Positions 37,126 through 46,150 of a stretch of DNA of 64,000 nucleotides are shown in pieces (position 1 is the first letter of the stretch; each line of letters starts with the position of its first letter). Under the pieces are notes generated by a model. That model ran no database searches, was not told where the DNA came from, and worked only from the letters and a program-made list of their open reading frames with translations. This stretch comes from Pedobacter sp. UBA4863 (GTDB taxonomy: Bacteria > Bacteroidota > Bacteroidia > Sphingobacteriales > Sphingobacteriaceae): the NCBI RefSeq assembly GCF_002399615.1, contig NZ_DHDZ01000028.1, forward strand, positions 63,272 through 127,271. Direction: 5' to 3'. Both the position numbers and the translations under genes were made by a program.

Positions 37126-37725
37126 TTAAAATTCTATAGTGAGTTGCGGATTACTTACATTAAACGTTTTTCGGTGATAGGGAGATGGACCTATATTAAT
37201 AACAGCGTTTCGGTGCGCAATAGTTGGATACCCTTTATTTTTCTTCCAATCGTAAGCCGGAAAATCTATATCTAGGGCTGCCATATACTCGTCTCTGTGT
37301 GTTTTTGCTAAAATAGAAGCTGCCGCGATGTTCAAATATTTTCCATCGCCCTTTACAATGCACGAATGTTTGATATCTTGATAAGCTTTAAACCTATTCC
37401 CATCAATCACTAAATATTCAGGACGTATTTTTAACTGATCTAAAGCTCTGTGCATTGCCAAAAAAGAAGCATTGAGAATGTTAATTTCATCAATTTCTTC
37501 GTGATCTACCATAGCCACCGCCCAAGCTAGTGCATTTTCTTCAATAATGGGTCTAAGCTCATCGCGTTGCTTATGAGACAATTGTTTAGAATCATTTAAA
37601 CCTTCCAAGTAGAAATCTTTAGGTAAAATTACCGCAGCAGCCACTACAGGGCCGGCCAAACAACCACGCCCCGCTTCATCGCAGCCTGCTTCTACAAGTT
37701 CTATTTGATAACAATTTAACAGCAT
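37126..37725 (-). CDS. rnhB: Ribonuclease HII
   Basis: 199 residues from the ATG at 37725 (MLLNCYQIELVEAGCDEAGRG...); a frame open to 37764 adds 13 unlikely residues. The catalytic acids are in GCDEAGRGCLAGPVVAAAVI (Asp15, Glu16) and LVIDGN, with the C-terminal DWKKNKGYPTIAHRNAV. It removes RNA, including single ribonucleotides, from RNA-DNA hybrids. It heads the two-gene unit with the GT4 gene. Confidence 0.95.
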   Translation of the reverse strand: MLLNCYQIELVEAGCDEAGRGCLAGPVVAAAVILPKDFYLEGLNDSKQLSHKQRDELRPIIEENALAWAVAMVDHEEIDEINILNASFLAMHRALDQLKIRPEYLVIDGNRFKAYQDIKHSCIVKGDGKYLNIAAASILAKTHRDEYMAALDIDFPAYDWKKNKGYPTIAHRNAVINIGPSPYHRKTFNVSNPQLTIEF

Positions 37726-37826
37726 ACACAAAAATAACAATTGTTTCTTATTACATCTCCTCAAAATAAATTGGCAAGCCGATGTTTTTATTGAAAGCCT
37801 TAATGCCTCAACAATTATTCAATTTT

Positions 37827-37908
37827 ATTGACGGAAATAATGCAAATAGCGTCAACTAATTGACGGAAACAATATAAATAGCGTCAACTAATTGACGGAA
37901 ACAATAAA
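37827..37908. repeat. 32-base tandem repeats upstream of the DUF4143 ATPase
   Basis: Copies start at 37827, 37859 and 37891 (the third is partial). The unit starts ATTGACGGAAA and ends AGCGTCAACTA, so each contains the inverted words TTGACG and CGTCAA. There are no spacers between copies. The third copy provides the -33 TTG of the next gene's promoter. Confidence 0.9.
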
Positions 37909-37922
37909 TAAACCTATATTTG
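37892..37922 (+). promoter_or_regulatory. Promoter of the DUF4143 ATPase, within the repeats
   Basis: TTG, exactly 20 bases, TATATTTG. The -7 box ends four bases before the ATG at 37927, so the mRNA is probably leaderless. Confidence 0.8.
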
Positions 37923-37926
37923 TTTT

Positions 37927-39057
37927 ATGGACATTCCTAGAGAACTTGAAAAAACAATCCTCAAAAAACTAAAACCCAATAAGGTAGTGGCTATTTTGGG
38001 GGCAAGGCGAGTAGGCAAAACAGAGTTAATTAGCGCCATTTCTAAAAATATTAGCGAAAAACAACTGTGGCTTAATGGCGATGACATAGAAACCCACAAT
38101 CTTTTAGCGATACAAAGTACCGCCAATTTTAAACGACTGCTTGGCGACACCCAGGTACTTATTATTGACGAAGCACAAGAAATACCCAATATTGGCAAAA
38201 AACTAAAACTGATGGTGGATACCATACCAGAAATAAAAGTACTAATTACAGGTTCTTCGGCTTTTGAAATAAACAACCAAGTTGGAGAACCTTTATTAGG
38301 ACGTATGAGTACCTTGCATCTTTACCCTATTGCACAAATGGAATTTTCAAAGCAAGAAAACTATTTGGCTACTAAAAGTAATTTAGAAGAAAGATTGATT
38401 TTTGGCTCGTACCCCGAGCTAAGCAACATTACAAACAAAGATGATAAAATAGCTTACTTGAAAGAACTAGCACATAACCAACTACTAAGAGATATTTTAG
38501 CGTTTGAAGGCATAAAAAAAAGAGATAAGATTGTGGCCTTGCTACAAATGATTGCTTTTAGAACGGGTAGCGAAATATCATTAGAAGGCCTAGGTAGAGA
38601 TTTGCAAATCAGTAAAAATACGGTAGAAAAATACCTTGATTTATTTAGCAAAGTATTTATTATTTACAGCGTTAGTGGGTTTAGCAGAAATAGAGATAAC
38701 GAAATTACCAAAATGAAAAAGTGGTTTTTTGTTGATAATGGCATTCGCAATGCGATAATCAATTCATTTAACCCAATAAATATGCGTGATGATATAGGCA
38801 AACTTTGGGAAAATTATCTTAATAGCGAACGCATAAAGGCATTACATTACAAAGAAAAGCATGTACTCGATTATTTTTGGAGAACACACAACAAACAGGA
38901 GATTGACCGCATAGAAGATATTAATGAAAACTTATCGGCTTTTGAGTACAAGTGGAAATCTTTAAAAACCAAAATACCTACTGAGTTTGCAAAAGCTTAT
39001 CCTAATGCCAGTTTCGAAGTTATTGACCAGGATAATTATCTCGATTTTATTACTTAA
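37927..39057 (+). CDS. AAA-family ATPase with DUF4143 domain
   Basis: 376 residues. Walker A is GARRVGKTEL (25-34) and Walker B LIIDEAQEIPN (acid pair at 81-82), followed by sensor-1-like ITGSSAF and the family segment IFGSYPEL. The C-terminal half has the DUF4143 winged-helix and nuclease-like region (DLQISKNTVEKYLDLFSKVF; later FEYKWKS). Proteins of this family are widespread, often horizontally acquired, and of unproven function. It is a single gene, convergent with the ABC permease, under a promoter built into 32-base tandem repeats. Confidence 0.9.
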   Translation: MDIPRELEKTILKKLKPNKVVAILGARRVGKTELISAISKNISEKQLWLNGDDIETHNLLAIQSTANFKRLLGDTQVLIIDEAQEIPNIGKKLKLMVDTIPEIKVLITGSSAFEINNQVGEPLLGRMSTLHLYPIAQMEFSKQENYLATKSNLEERLIFGSYPELSNITNKDDKIAYLKELAHNQLLRDILAFEGIKKRDKIVALLQMIAFRTGSEISLEGLGRDLQISKNTVEKYLDLFSKVFIIYSVSGFSRNRDNEITKMKKWFFVDNGIRNAIINSFNPINMRDDIGKLWENYLNSERIKALHYKEKHVLDYFWRTHNKQEIDRIEDINENLSAFEYKWKSLKTKIPTEFAKAYPNASFEVIDQDNYLDFIT

Positions 39058-39064
39058 CGGCAAG

Positions 39065-40153
39065 CTACACGTTTGTATTCTGTCCTTTTACATCAAAGGC
39101 ATCGCGAAGGCCAATGGCAATTAAATTAAAAGCATAAACGGTAAGCATAATGGCCAAACCAGGCAATACCGCTAAATAAGCCGCATCCATAATAATGTAC
39201 CCGTAATGTTCTTTTATCATGGTGCCCCAACTTGGCATAGGCGGCTGTGCTCCAAAACCCAAGAAACTTAAACCTGTTTCTAATAAAATGGCCGAAGCAA
39301 AATTAGCCGAGGCCACCACCAAAATAGGACCGGCAATGTTTGGCAAAATATGTTTCACAATAATTCTTACATTAGAAAAACCTAGTGCTTTAGCAGCTTC
39401 AACAAATTCTACTTGTTTTAGGGCCATTACCTGTCCACGCACCAAGCGAGCAACATCTACCCATGTACTTAAACCTACGGCAATAAAAATTTGCCAAAAG
39501 CCTTTACCCAACGCAAATGAGATGGCAATAACCAAAAGCAGCGAAGGCAAAGACCAAATTACATTCATAAACCAACTGATGGCAGCATCTATTTTCCCTC
39601 CAAAATAACCTGCAATAGCTCCTAAGCCTACTCCAATAAACATGGAAATAAGTACGGCCATTAAACCTACCGAAAGCGAAACCCGTACCCCAAGAATTAA
39701 TCGGCTTAGCAAATCTCTGCCGTACATATCTGTACCAAGATAAAAGGTTTGCTCGTAAGTATTTTTTCCAGACACCAAGGGATAAGCTTCTTCTTCGGCC
39801 TGTTCGTCGTCGCCAATGTACTCTTTGGCAAAAACCTTATTTCCTTGCACACGATAAGAGGTAATGGGAATACTTTTAAAATCGGTCTCCTGGCCATAGC
39901 GCATTTTTTCTAACACACCTACTTTTTCAACACCTTTGGTTCTACTTATAACCAGGAACTGAAATGTTCTGCCAGGCTTTTTATTGGTTAGTTGAAGGTG
40001 CATGGTATTGGCATAAGGTGTTTGATCTGGTGTAATTAAATAGCCCAGCACCCCAACCATTACCATTAAAACTATAAATACAAGGCCAATTAATGCCAAC
40101 GTATTGCGTTTAAACTTTTTCCAAACTTTAGCAGATTGCGTTGTTTTTGCCAT
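39065..40153 (-). CDS. Dipeptide/oligopeptide-type ABC transporter permease
   Basis: 362 residues, OppC/DppC family. The first membrane helix (17-38) is followed by an unusually long extracytoplasmic insert (about 40-140), then five helices with the permease signature EAAKALGFSNVRIIVKHILP and a C-terminal LPGLAIMLTVYAFNLIAIGL. It pairs with an OppB-like permease, ATPases and a binding protein, none of which are in this window. It is the last gene of an operon with a GT2 and an LPG-synthase-like protein (1-base gap). Confidence 0.9.
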   Translation of the reverse strand: MAKTTQSAKVWKKFKRNTLALIGLVFIVLMVMVGVLGYLITPDQTPYANTMHLQLTNKKPGRTFQFLVISRTKGVEKVGVLEKMRYGQETDFKSIPITSYRVQGNKVFAKEYIGDDEQAEEEAYPLVSGKNTYEQTFYLGTDMYGRDLLSRLILGVRVSLSVGLMAVLISMFIGVGLGAIAGYFGGKIDAAISWFMNVIWSLPSLLLVIAISFALGKGFWQIFIAVGLSTWVDVARLVRGQVMALKQVEFVEAAKALGFSNVRIIVKHILPNIAGPILVVASANFASAILLETGLSFLGFGAQPPMPSWGTMIKEHYGYIIMDAAYLAVLPGLAIMLTVYAFNLIAIGLRDAFDVKGQNTNV

Positions 40154-40154
40154 C

Positions 40155-41306
40155 TTATTTTACCATTCTACCTTTCCAATTGTATTTACCCGAATTTCCG
40201 GCAATGCCAATATAAACAATGTAGATGACATGCAACACATTCAATATAGGCAGCCATAACAACAATGCTTTTCTTTTAAAAAAAGCCATCACATTATTAA
40301 GGAAAACAAATTCTACCAACAGTTTGGCCACCAATTGAAAAATTAAAAAAGGCAATGCTATTGGAAAGAAAACAGACAGCAGGGCATTTACAATAATGCT
40401 AAGGTTAAACAACCAAATGCTTACACCTAAAATAATTACCGATTTTTCTTTGTAACGGGTACTTTTTGATGCCCAACGTTTGCGTTGTTGAATAAATTCG
40501 CCCAAGGTTGCCTTAGCATGGGTATAAACCACGGCTTCTCTATTTTTAAGGAAGCCTATTTTATCTCCATAAATGGCTGCCATTTTATGCAACAGCAGTT
40601 CATCGTCTCCAGAAGCTAAATCATCAATTCCTTTAAAGCCACCTACCTCAAAAAAAGCTTTTTTCTCATAGGCCAAATTTGCACCATTGCAGGTACTTGG
40701 GTTTTTATTGCCAATGGTAGATGCACCCAAACCAATTAGATAAGCAAACTCTAAGGTTTGTGCACTTTCAAAAAAACTCTTTTCTTCAAAATAGGCCACA
40801 GGCGATGAAATCATTTTACAGCCCGTAGTTTCGTAGTAATTCACAATAGTAATTAACCATTCTGTGCCCATGCGGCAATCGGCATCGGTAGCTACAATTA
40901 AATCTCCTGTGGCTTGCCCAATAGCTGTTTGGATGGCCATTTTCTTGTAGGAGTTTAGGGCCTTGTTTTCATTGAGCTGAATTAGCTTAACCCCATCGTA
41001 AGATTTTACAATTTCTGCAGTGCAATCTGTAGAATGATCATCGATAACAATAAGCTCAAATAGAGTTTTGGGATAGCTTTGCGCTAAAATATCGTCTATT
41101 GTTTTTGCAATTTTATCTTCTTCGTTGCGAGCTGCGATAATTACAGAAACAACTACTTCGGGTTGTTTAGCATTTTTTTTATAGGTCTTAATTTTAAACC
41201 AACCTACAATAAATGTAATTACTACCAACACATACATTAGTGTTAAAAAAGCCGAGAAGTAATTAATTGCGTTGAGTATTTCCAAAGAAATTGAGTTTAA
41301 ATACAA
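40155..41306 (-). CDS. Glycosyltransferase family 2 protein
   Basis: 383 residues. An N-terminal membrane helix (15-40), the GT2 catalytic domain (VVVSVIIAARNEEDKIAKTI, FELIVIDDHSTD, DLIVATDADCRMG with the metal-binding DAD, later SGDDELLLHK and RKRWASK), and three C-terminal membrane helices. This layout suits processive or lipid-acceptor glycosyltransferases at the inner membrane. Its first 44 bases overlap the end of the upstream LPG-synthase-like gene, so translation is coupled. Confidence 0.92.
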   Translation of the reverse strand: MYLNSISLEILNAINYFSAFLTLMYVLVVITFIVGWFKIKTYKKNAKQPEVVVSVIIAARNEEDKIAKTIDDILAQSYPKTLFELIVIDDHSTDCTAEIVKSYDGVKLIQLNENKALNSYKKMAIQTAIGQATGDLIVATDADCRMGTEWLITIVNYYETTGCKMISSPVAYFEEKSFFESAQTLEFAYLIGLGASTIGNKNPSTCNGANLAYEKKAFFEVGGFKGIDDLASGDDELLLHKMAAIYGDKIGFLKNREAVVYTHAKATLGEFIQQRKRWASKSTRYKEKSVIILGVSIWLFNLSIIVNALLSVFFPIALPFLIFQLVAKLLVEFVFLNNVMAFFKRKALLLWLPILNVLHVIYIVYIGIAGNSGKYNWKGRMVK

Positions 41307-42288
41307 AATATGAACCTAAGATAGCAGGAATTATAATATTAATGAGCCAAATGCTTGCAATACACGCTACCACTGCCGTATTTTGATTGGTTACATACTT
41401 AAAGAAAAACAGTGCTGTAACACTCCGAATGCCAATATCTAACAAATCTAAGGATGGCAATGTAGATTGTACAAAAAACAGAATTGGCACCAACATTAAA
41501 ATATCTGTCATATGCAATTCAGGTATCAGCCATAAAAACACGATGATATATTGGGTGGTGAAAACAGCATATCTGGCTAAACAGAATAATAGAATTTTAA
41601 GGAGTTCTTTCTTTTCGTAGCGGGCTAAAACAGCGTAAAACCTCTCGTATTTACGCGTATATTTCATCGACAGCAATAAGCTGTTAAGCCATTTAATATT
41701 AAAATAAAAGATGATGAAAAACAAAGCAAACACCAATGCCACCCCACAAATGGCGGCTTGAAAAACAGGTTCGATAGGAATAAACCGATGTACAAAAACG
41801 CAAACCGCAATGGCGCCAAATACATTGGTAAGCACTAATTGGCCAATGTTTCCTACGGTCATGGCTACTACACCAATAATTCTTCTTTTCGGCGATAAAA
41901 AGAACACTCTCCCGCCATATTCGCCCAATCTATTAGGTGTAAAAACAGCCCAAGTTAAACCACAAAAAACAGATTCTATTGCTCGCCATAAACTAATTTG
42001 CTCTACCCTAGCAATGAGTTGCTTCCATTTCGCGGCCTCTAGGCCCCAGTTACACAGCATCAGTACAAAGATACTGCCTAGCACCGCCCAAATCTGTTGA
42101 CTAGGAATGTTCCCCAACAGTTTGATAAATTCTTTAAGATCGTTATGCTTGGTAAGCTTATTATAAATGAACCAAAAAGCAAAAGCCACAATGGCAACTT
42201 TTATAAAGGTGGCTAGTATTTTTTTATAGCTGAAGGTCAAAATTTTGCTTTTGTTTATGCAAATATGCTTAATAAACTTGAGTTGCAC
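41263..42288 (-). CDS. Lysylphosphatidylglycerol synthase TM-region (UPF0104/AglD-like) membrane protein
   Basis: 341 residues with seven or eight membrane helices and the family segment SLWRAIESVFCGLTWAVFTP followed by NRLGEYGGRVFFL. Proteins of this type sit next to glycosyltransferases and are thought to assist lipid-linked sugar or lipid movement; the amino-acyl transferase domain of true MprF is missing. Start is GTG 42288; a TTG at 42240 (LTFSYKK) is possible because a TATTTG-like box falls between them. It heads the operon with GT2 and the ABC permease. Confidence 0.82.
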   Translation of the reverse strand: MQLKFIKHICINKSKILTFSYKKILATFIKVAIVAFAFWFIYNKLTKHNDLKEFIKLLGNIPSQQIWAVLGSIFVLMLCNWGLEAAKWKQLIARVEQISLWRAIESVFCGLTWAVFTPNRLGEYGGRVFFLSPKRRIIGVVAMTVGNIGQLVLTNVFGAIAVCVFVHRFIPIEPVFQAAICGVALVFALFFIIFYFNIKWLNSLLLSMKYTRKYERFYAVLARYEKKELLKILLFCLARYAVFTTQYIIVFLWLIPELHMTDILMLVPILFFVQSTLPSLDLLDIGIRSVTALFFFKYVTNQNTAVVACIASIWLINIIIPAILGSYFVFKLNFFGNTQRN

Positions 42289-42337
42289 TTAATAATTGGG
42301 CATTTTTAGATTAACAAAAGATTGAACAAATAAGTGC

Positions 42338-42345
42338 TATTTTTG
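42338..42345 (+). promoter_or_regulatory. -7 promoter box of ruvC
   Basis: TATTTTTG, four bases before the ATG. The mRNA is probably leaderless. Confidence 0.55.
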
Positions 42346-42349
42346 TGCT

Positions 42350-42916
42350 ATGTTGGTTGAAAAAAAGGAACGTGTTATTTTAGGAATTGATCCCGGCACG
42401 GCAATTATGGGCTATGGTTTAGTTCTAGAAAAAGGAAATAAAATGGAATTACTAAGCTTAGGCGTTGTAAAGCTCAATCACTTAGACGATCACTTTATTA
42501 AACTACAGCGCATTTTTGAAAAGACAATGGGCTTAATAGAAACTTACAAACCCGATGCCTTAGCTATTGAAGCTCCTTTTTATGGCAAAAACATTCAAGT
42601 AACATTAAAGCTAGGCAGGGCGCAAGGCGTTTGTATGGCGGCGGCGCTTTCTAAAAACATCCCTGTAACCGAATATGCTCCTAGAAAAATTAAGCAATCT
42701 ATTACTGGCAACGGAACTGCAAGCAAAGAACAGGTGGCTGCCATGCTACAACGCTTGCTCAACTTTAAAGAAACTCCCGAGTTTTTAGATGCTACCGATG
42801 GTTTAGCTGTGGCGGTATGTCATTCTTTTCAAAAAATTTCTACCAGTGGTGGTAAAAGCAAAACTTATACAGGTTGGGAAGCTTTTGTAAGTGACAATAA
42901 GAAACGGGTGAAGTAG
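42350..42916 (+). CDS. ruvC: Holliday junction endonuclease RuvC
   Basis: 188 residues. The RNase-H-like fold shows its catalytic acids in LGIDPGTAIMGYG, LAIEAPFYGKN and FLDATDGLAVAVCH, and the conserved PRKIKQSITGNGTASKEQVA segment. It resolves Holliday junctions with RuvAB in recombination. It is a single gene, divergent from the operon starting at 42288. Confidence 0.97.
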   Translation: MLVEKKERVILGIDPGTAIMGYGLVLEKGNKMELLSLGVVKLNHLDDHFIKLQRIFEKTMGLIETYKPDALAIEAPFYGKNIQVTLKLGRAQGVCMAAALSKNIPVTEYAPRKIKQSITGNGTASKEQVAAMLQRLLNFKETPEFLDATDGLAVAVCHSFQKISTSGGKSKTYTGWEAFVSDNKKRVK

Positions 42917-42940
42917 AAACAACTCGTACGGAACCCCTGT

Positions 42941-43057
42941 CTAATGAACGATATGCGCAACGGAAGTCTCAGAAAACAATTCAGCTTTAGCTTTTAAAAT
43001 AGCTTTTATTGTTCTCGATTGCTCTTCATCTTCCGTTTGTATTGCCAAAGTCTCCAT
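42941..43057 (-). CDS. Small protein of 38 residues, DUF2683-like
   Basis: The ORF METLAIQTEDEEQSRTIKAI, LKAKAELFSETSVAHIVH starts at 43057, 20 bases after the TerC stop. It resembles the N-terminal part of short antitoxin-like DUF2683 proteins, which begin with a beta strand and the helix SxxIKAxLKAL. A -7-like box (CATATTTG, 43061-43068) ends three bases before the ATG, inside the last codons and stop of TerC. It could be a real small gene or a decayed antitoxin; no toxin gene is adjacent. Confidence 0.4.
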   Translation of the reverse strand: METLAIQTEDEEQSRTIKAILKAKAELFSETSVAHIVH

Positions 43058-43076
43058 CTACAAATATGACAAAAGT

Positions 43077-44123
43077 CTAAACCTTTTTCTTCTTCGGAAA
43101 TGCCAAGGAGGCGATAATACTTAGTGCTAATATACCTACAATAATAATTAACGAATGCTCCGTAGTGAAACCCCAAGCTTTTAGATGTCCATGACCCAAC
43201 ATTTTAACACCAATAAAGGTTAATAAAAATGCCAACCCAGTTTTTAAATAATGGAATTTATGGATGATGTTCACCAACAAAAAGAACATCGATCTTAAGC
43301 CCATAATAGCGAATATATTAGAAAAGAACACAATATATGGATCTTTGGTAACCGCAAATATGGCTGGAATGGAATCTACCGCAAAAATTAGGTCGGTAAA
43401 TTCTACTATTAATAAAACCAAAAACAACGGAGTAATCAGTTTTTTTCCGTTTACCTTATGAAAGAACTTTTTGCCTTCGTAACGTGGATGTATGGAAAAA
43501 AATCTACTGGCAAACCTAACCACCGGGTGTTTCTCTGTATCTATTTTATCATCTTCCTCTTTAGAAAAAAACATTTTGATACCGGTAAATACCAAAAATG
43601 CCCCAAAAACGTACAAAATCCAATCGAACTCCCTAATAAGTGCCGCCCCTGCAAAAATGAAGATAAAGCGCATAATAATTGCGCCCAATATACCCCAAAA
43701 CAATACGCGGTGATAATATTTTTCTGGAACTGCAAAGGCAGAAAACACCAATACAATTACAAAAATATTATCTACCGAAAGCGCATACTCTATGACATAA
43801 CCTGTTAAAAACTCGATACCTAGATTTTGTCGGTACAACTGTAAACTGGCTGCAAAATTATCAGGGATGATACTAATAGGATGCTGATGTGCCTTAATGA
43901 CTTCCTTAAGACGCTCCATGTTATCAATACCATGCAAATAATCTCCTTTTACTATTAATAACAAATAGAAAGACAGGGCCAAAACCACCATCACAAAACT
44001 CATGATACCAGCCTGTTTAAGGCTTACCACATGTTCTCTTTTACTAAAAAGCCCTAAATCAAGTGCTAAAATAAAAACGATGAATAGAAGAAATCCACCA
44101 ATGAATAATAACTCGTGCGACAT
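43077..44123 (-). CDS. TerC-family membrane protein (Alx-like)
   Basis: 348 residues with eight or nine membrane helices. The family motifs are EYALSVDNIFVIVLVFSAF and EFTDLIFAVDSIPAIFAVT, with conserved acidic residues within the membrane that suit metal ion transport (manganese in Alx). An N-terminal insert of about 40 residues follows helix 2. It overlaps the polyprenyl synthetase stop as TAATG, so the two are coupled. Confidence 0.92.
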   Translation of the reverse strand: MSHELLFIGGFLLFIVFILALDLGLFSKREHVVSLKQAGIMSFVMVVLALSFYLLLIVKGDYLHGIDNMERLKEVIKAHQHPISIIPDNFAASLQLYRQNLGIEFLTGYVIEYALSVDNIFVIVLVFSAFAVPEKYYHRVLFWGILGAIIMRFIFIFAGAALIREFDWILYVFGAFLVFTGIKMFFSKEEDDKIDTEKHPVVRFASRFFSIHPRYEGKKFFHKVNGKKLITPLFLVLLIVEFTDLIFAVDSIPAIFAVTKDPYIVFFSNIFAIMGLRSMFFLLVNIIHKFHYLKTGLAFLLTFIGVKMLGHGHLKAWGFTTEHSLIIIVGILALSIIASLAFPKKKKV

Positions 44124-45094
44124 TATTTTTTACGTTCTGTTGTATATTTTACCAATTGTTGCAAGCCTGTTTTCGCATCGCCATCTGGAAATGTATCTAA
44201 AATAGCAAAGGCTTTATTTTGATATTCTAGCATTCTCTGATTGGCATAATGTACGCCTTCGTTAGCATTTACAAAATCGATGATCTGTTGTATCTTTTTA
44301 GGGTCGTCGTTATGGTTTTTCACCAAATTAATGATGCTTTTACGCTCCCTTTTATCAACCTTATTTAGTGCGTATATTAAAGGCAAGGTTACTTTCTTTT
44401 CTTTAATATCAATACCTAACGGCTTACCCACATCATCAGTTCCAAAATCAAACGTATCATCTTTAATTTGAAAGGCAATACCTACCAATTCTCCAAACAT
44501 GCGCATTTTCTCAATATCCTCTTCTGATGCTCCCGAAGAAGCTGCACCACAAGCACAGCAAGAAGCAATTAACGATGCCGTTTTTTGGCGGATAACGTTA
44601 AAATACAACTCCTCACTAATATCCATTCTGCGTACCTTTTCTACCTGCAATAGCTCGCCCTCGCTCATTTGCTGTACCGCCTCAGATACAATCTTCAACA
44701 ATTGAAATTCATTGTTGTTTACAGAAAGTAGCAAACCTTTCGAGAGCAGATAATCGCCTACCAAAACGGCTATTTTATTTTTCCAAAGTGCATTGATCGA
44801 AAAAAAGCCACGACGCTCGTAGGCATTATCTACCACATCGTCGTGCACTAAAGTGGCCGTATGCAACAATTCTACCAAAGCTGCCCCCCTATGCGTAGAC
44901 TCTACAATGCCACCACAAAGCTTGGCCGCAAAAAACACAAACATTGGGCGCATCTGCTTCCCCTTTCGCTTTACGATATAATGGGTAATTCTATTGAGCA
45001 GGGGTGCACTGCTGTGCATCGATTCTTTGAATTTTATTTCAAAGGCATCAATTTCTGCTGCAATAGGCTGCTTAATATGATCTATTCCGGGCAT
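44123..45094 (-). CDS. Polyprenyl diphosphate synthase (long-chain, IspB-like)
   Basis: 323 residues from the ATG at 45094 (MPGIDHIKQPIA); a TTG at 45115 is upstream of the likely promoter box (CATTTTTG, 45099-45106), so I reject it. Both aspartate-rich motifs are present: LVHDDVVDNA and IKDDTFDFG. It elongates isoprenyl diphosphates for quinone side chains. Product length cannot be fixed from sequence; the residues before the first motif (ALVELLHTATL) suit a long chain. It is transcribed before terC. Confidence 0.92.
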   Translation of the reverse strand: MPGIDHIKQPIAAEIDAFEIKFKESMHSSAPLLNRITHYIVKRKGKQMRPMFVFFAAKLCGGIVESTHRGAALVELLHTATLVHDDVVDNAYERRGFFSINALWKNKIAVLVGDYLLSKGLLLSVNNNEFQLLKIVSEAVQQMSEGELLQVEKVRRMDISEELYFNVIRQKTASLIASCCACGAASSGASEEDIEKMRMFGELVGIAFQIKDDTFDFGTDDVGKPLGIDIKEKKVTLPLIYALNKVDKRERKSIINLVKNHNDDPKKIQQIIDFVNANEGVHYANQRMLEYQNKAFAILDTFPDGDAKTGLQQLVKYTTERKK

Positions 45095-45163
45095 CTGGCA
45101 AAAATGTGTTTGCAAACTTAGTTGAATTTCTATTAAAAGCGTATTTTTAATGAAACTATTCGC

Positions 45164-46150
45164 ATGAAGACCTTTATCAAAATTGCAGGTATTGTTTTTG
45201 TTCTGCTCATCATCATTTATTTACTAGGGCCAAGCCCCAAAAAACCCACCTACAGCACTCAATTACCTAGCATTCCTACTATTGAAGCGTTAGAAAATTA
45301 CGTGATTAAGCAAGAGCAACAGCATCAATTAAAACCAGGGAACGAAGCAGAGATTATTTGGGCTGACAGCCTGCACCAACAAACGGAGTATGCCGTAGTC
45401 TATCTTCACGGTTTCTCTGCCAGTAAAGAAGAAGGAAATCCAGTACACCGAAACTTTGCAAAATCTATAAAAGCCAATCTTTATTTAGCTCGGTTGGCAG
45501 ATCATGGTATAGACACCATTGCACCTATGCAATATTTTACAGCCGACAAACTTTGGGAAACCGCAAAAGAAGCTTTAGTTATCGGTAAAAAAATCGGCAA
45601 AAAAGTGATTTTAGTAGGTACTTCTACTGGCGGAACTTTGGCTTTACAGCTCGCCGCTGCCTATCCCGAAATACATAGTTTGGTACTGTTGTCTCCTAAC
45701 ATTGCCATTAATGATGATAAGGCATGGCTTCTAAATAATCCTTGGGGCTTGCAAATTGCACGTATGGTTAGCGGTGGCGACGAACGTGTTTTAGATGGCA
45801 AAACACCCATTTACAAGAAATATTGGTATAGCCATTACCGTTTAGAATCTGTAGTACAATTACAAGAGCTATTGGAAAGCACCATGACCCCATCGCTGTT
45901 TAAAAAAGTAAAACAACCTACCTTGCTGCTTTACTACTACAAAAACGAAAAAGAACAAGATCCAGTGGTAAAGGTATCAGCTATGCTTAAAATGTTTGAT
46001 GAGCTGGGCACACCAGCCGCTAAGAAAGAGAAATTGGCCCTACCAAATACAGGCAACCATGTTATAGGTTCTTACATCACCTCTAAAGATATACCCAGTG
46101 TAGAAAAGACAATGAACGAATTTGCAAGAAAACATATATTCAGTAAATGA
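45164..46150 (+). CDS. Alpha/beta hydrolase
   Basis: 328 residues with an N-terminal membrane anchor or signal (4-22). The fold shows AVVYLHGFSASKEEG, the nucleophile elbow GTSTGG with Ser154, and a C-terminal histidine in NTGNHVIGSY. It is probably a membrane-attached esterase, lipase or thioesterase. The stop overlaps the next gene's ATG (ATGA), so it is coupled to a patatin-like phospholipase, suggesting a joint role in lipid turnover. Confidence 0.9.
   Translation: MKTFIKIAGIVFVLLIIIYLLGPSPKKPTYSTQLPSIPTIEALENYVIKQEQQHQLKPGNEAEIIWADSLHQQTEYAVVYLHGFSASKEEGNPVHRNFAKSIKANLYLARLADHGIDTIAPMQYFTADKLWETAKEALVIGKKIGKKVILVGTSTGGTLALQLAAAYPEIHSLVLLSPNIAINDDKAWLLNNPWGLQIARMVSGGDERVLDGKTPIYKKYWYSHYRLESVVQLQELLESTMTPSLFKKVKQPTLLLYYYKNEKEQDPVVKVSAMLKMFDELGTPAAKKEKLALPNTGNHVIGSYITSKDIPSVEKTMNEFARKHIFSK

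Noticed and set aside
37827..37908. Possible CRISPR array (three regularly spaced repeats)
   Set aside because: The 32-base copies are directly adjacent with no spacers, and there are no cas genes nearby.
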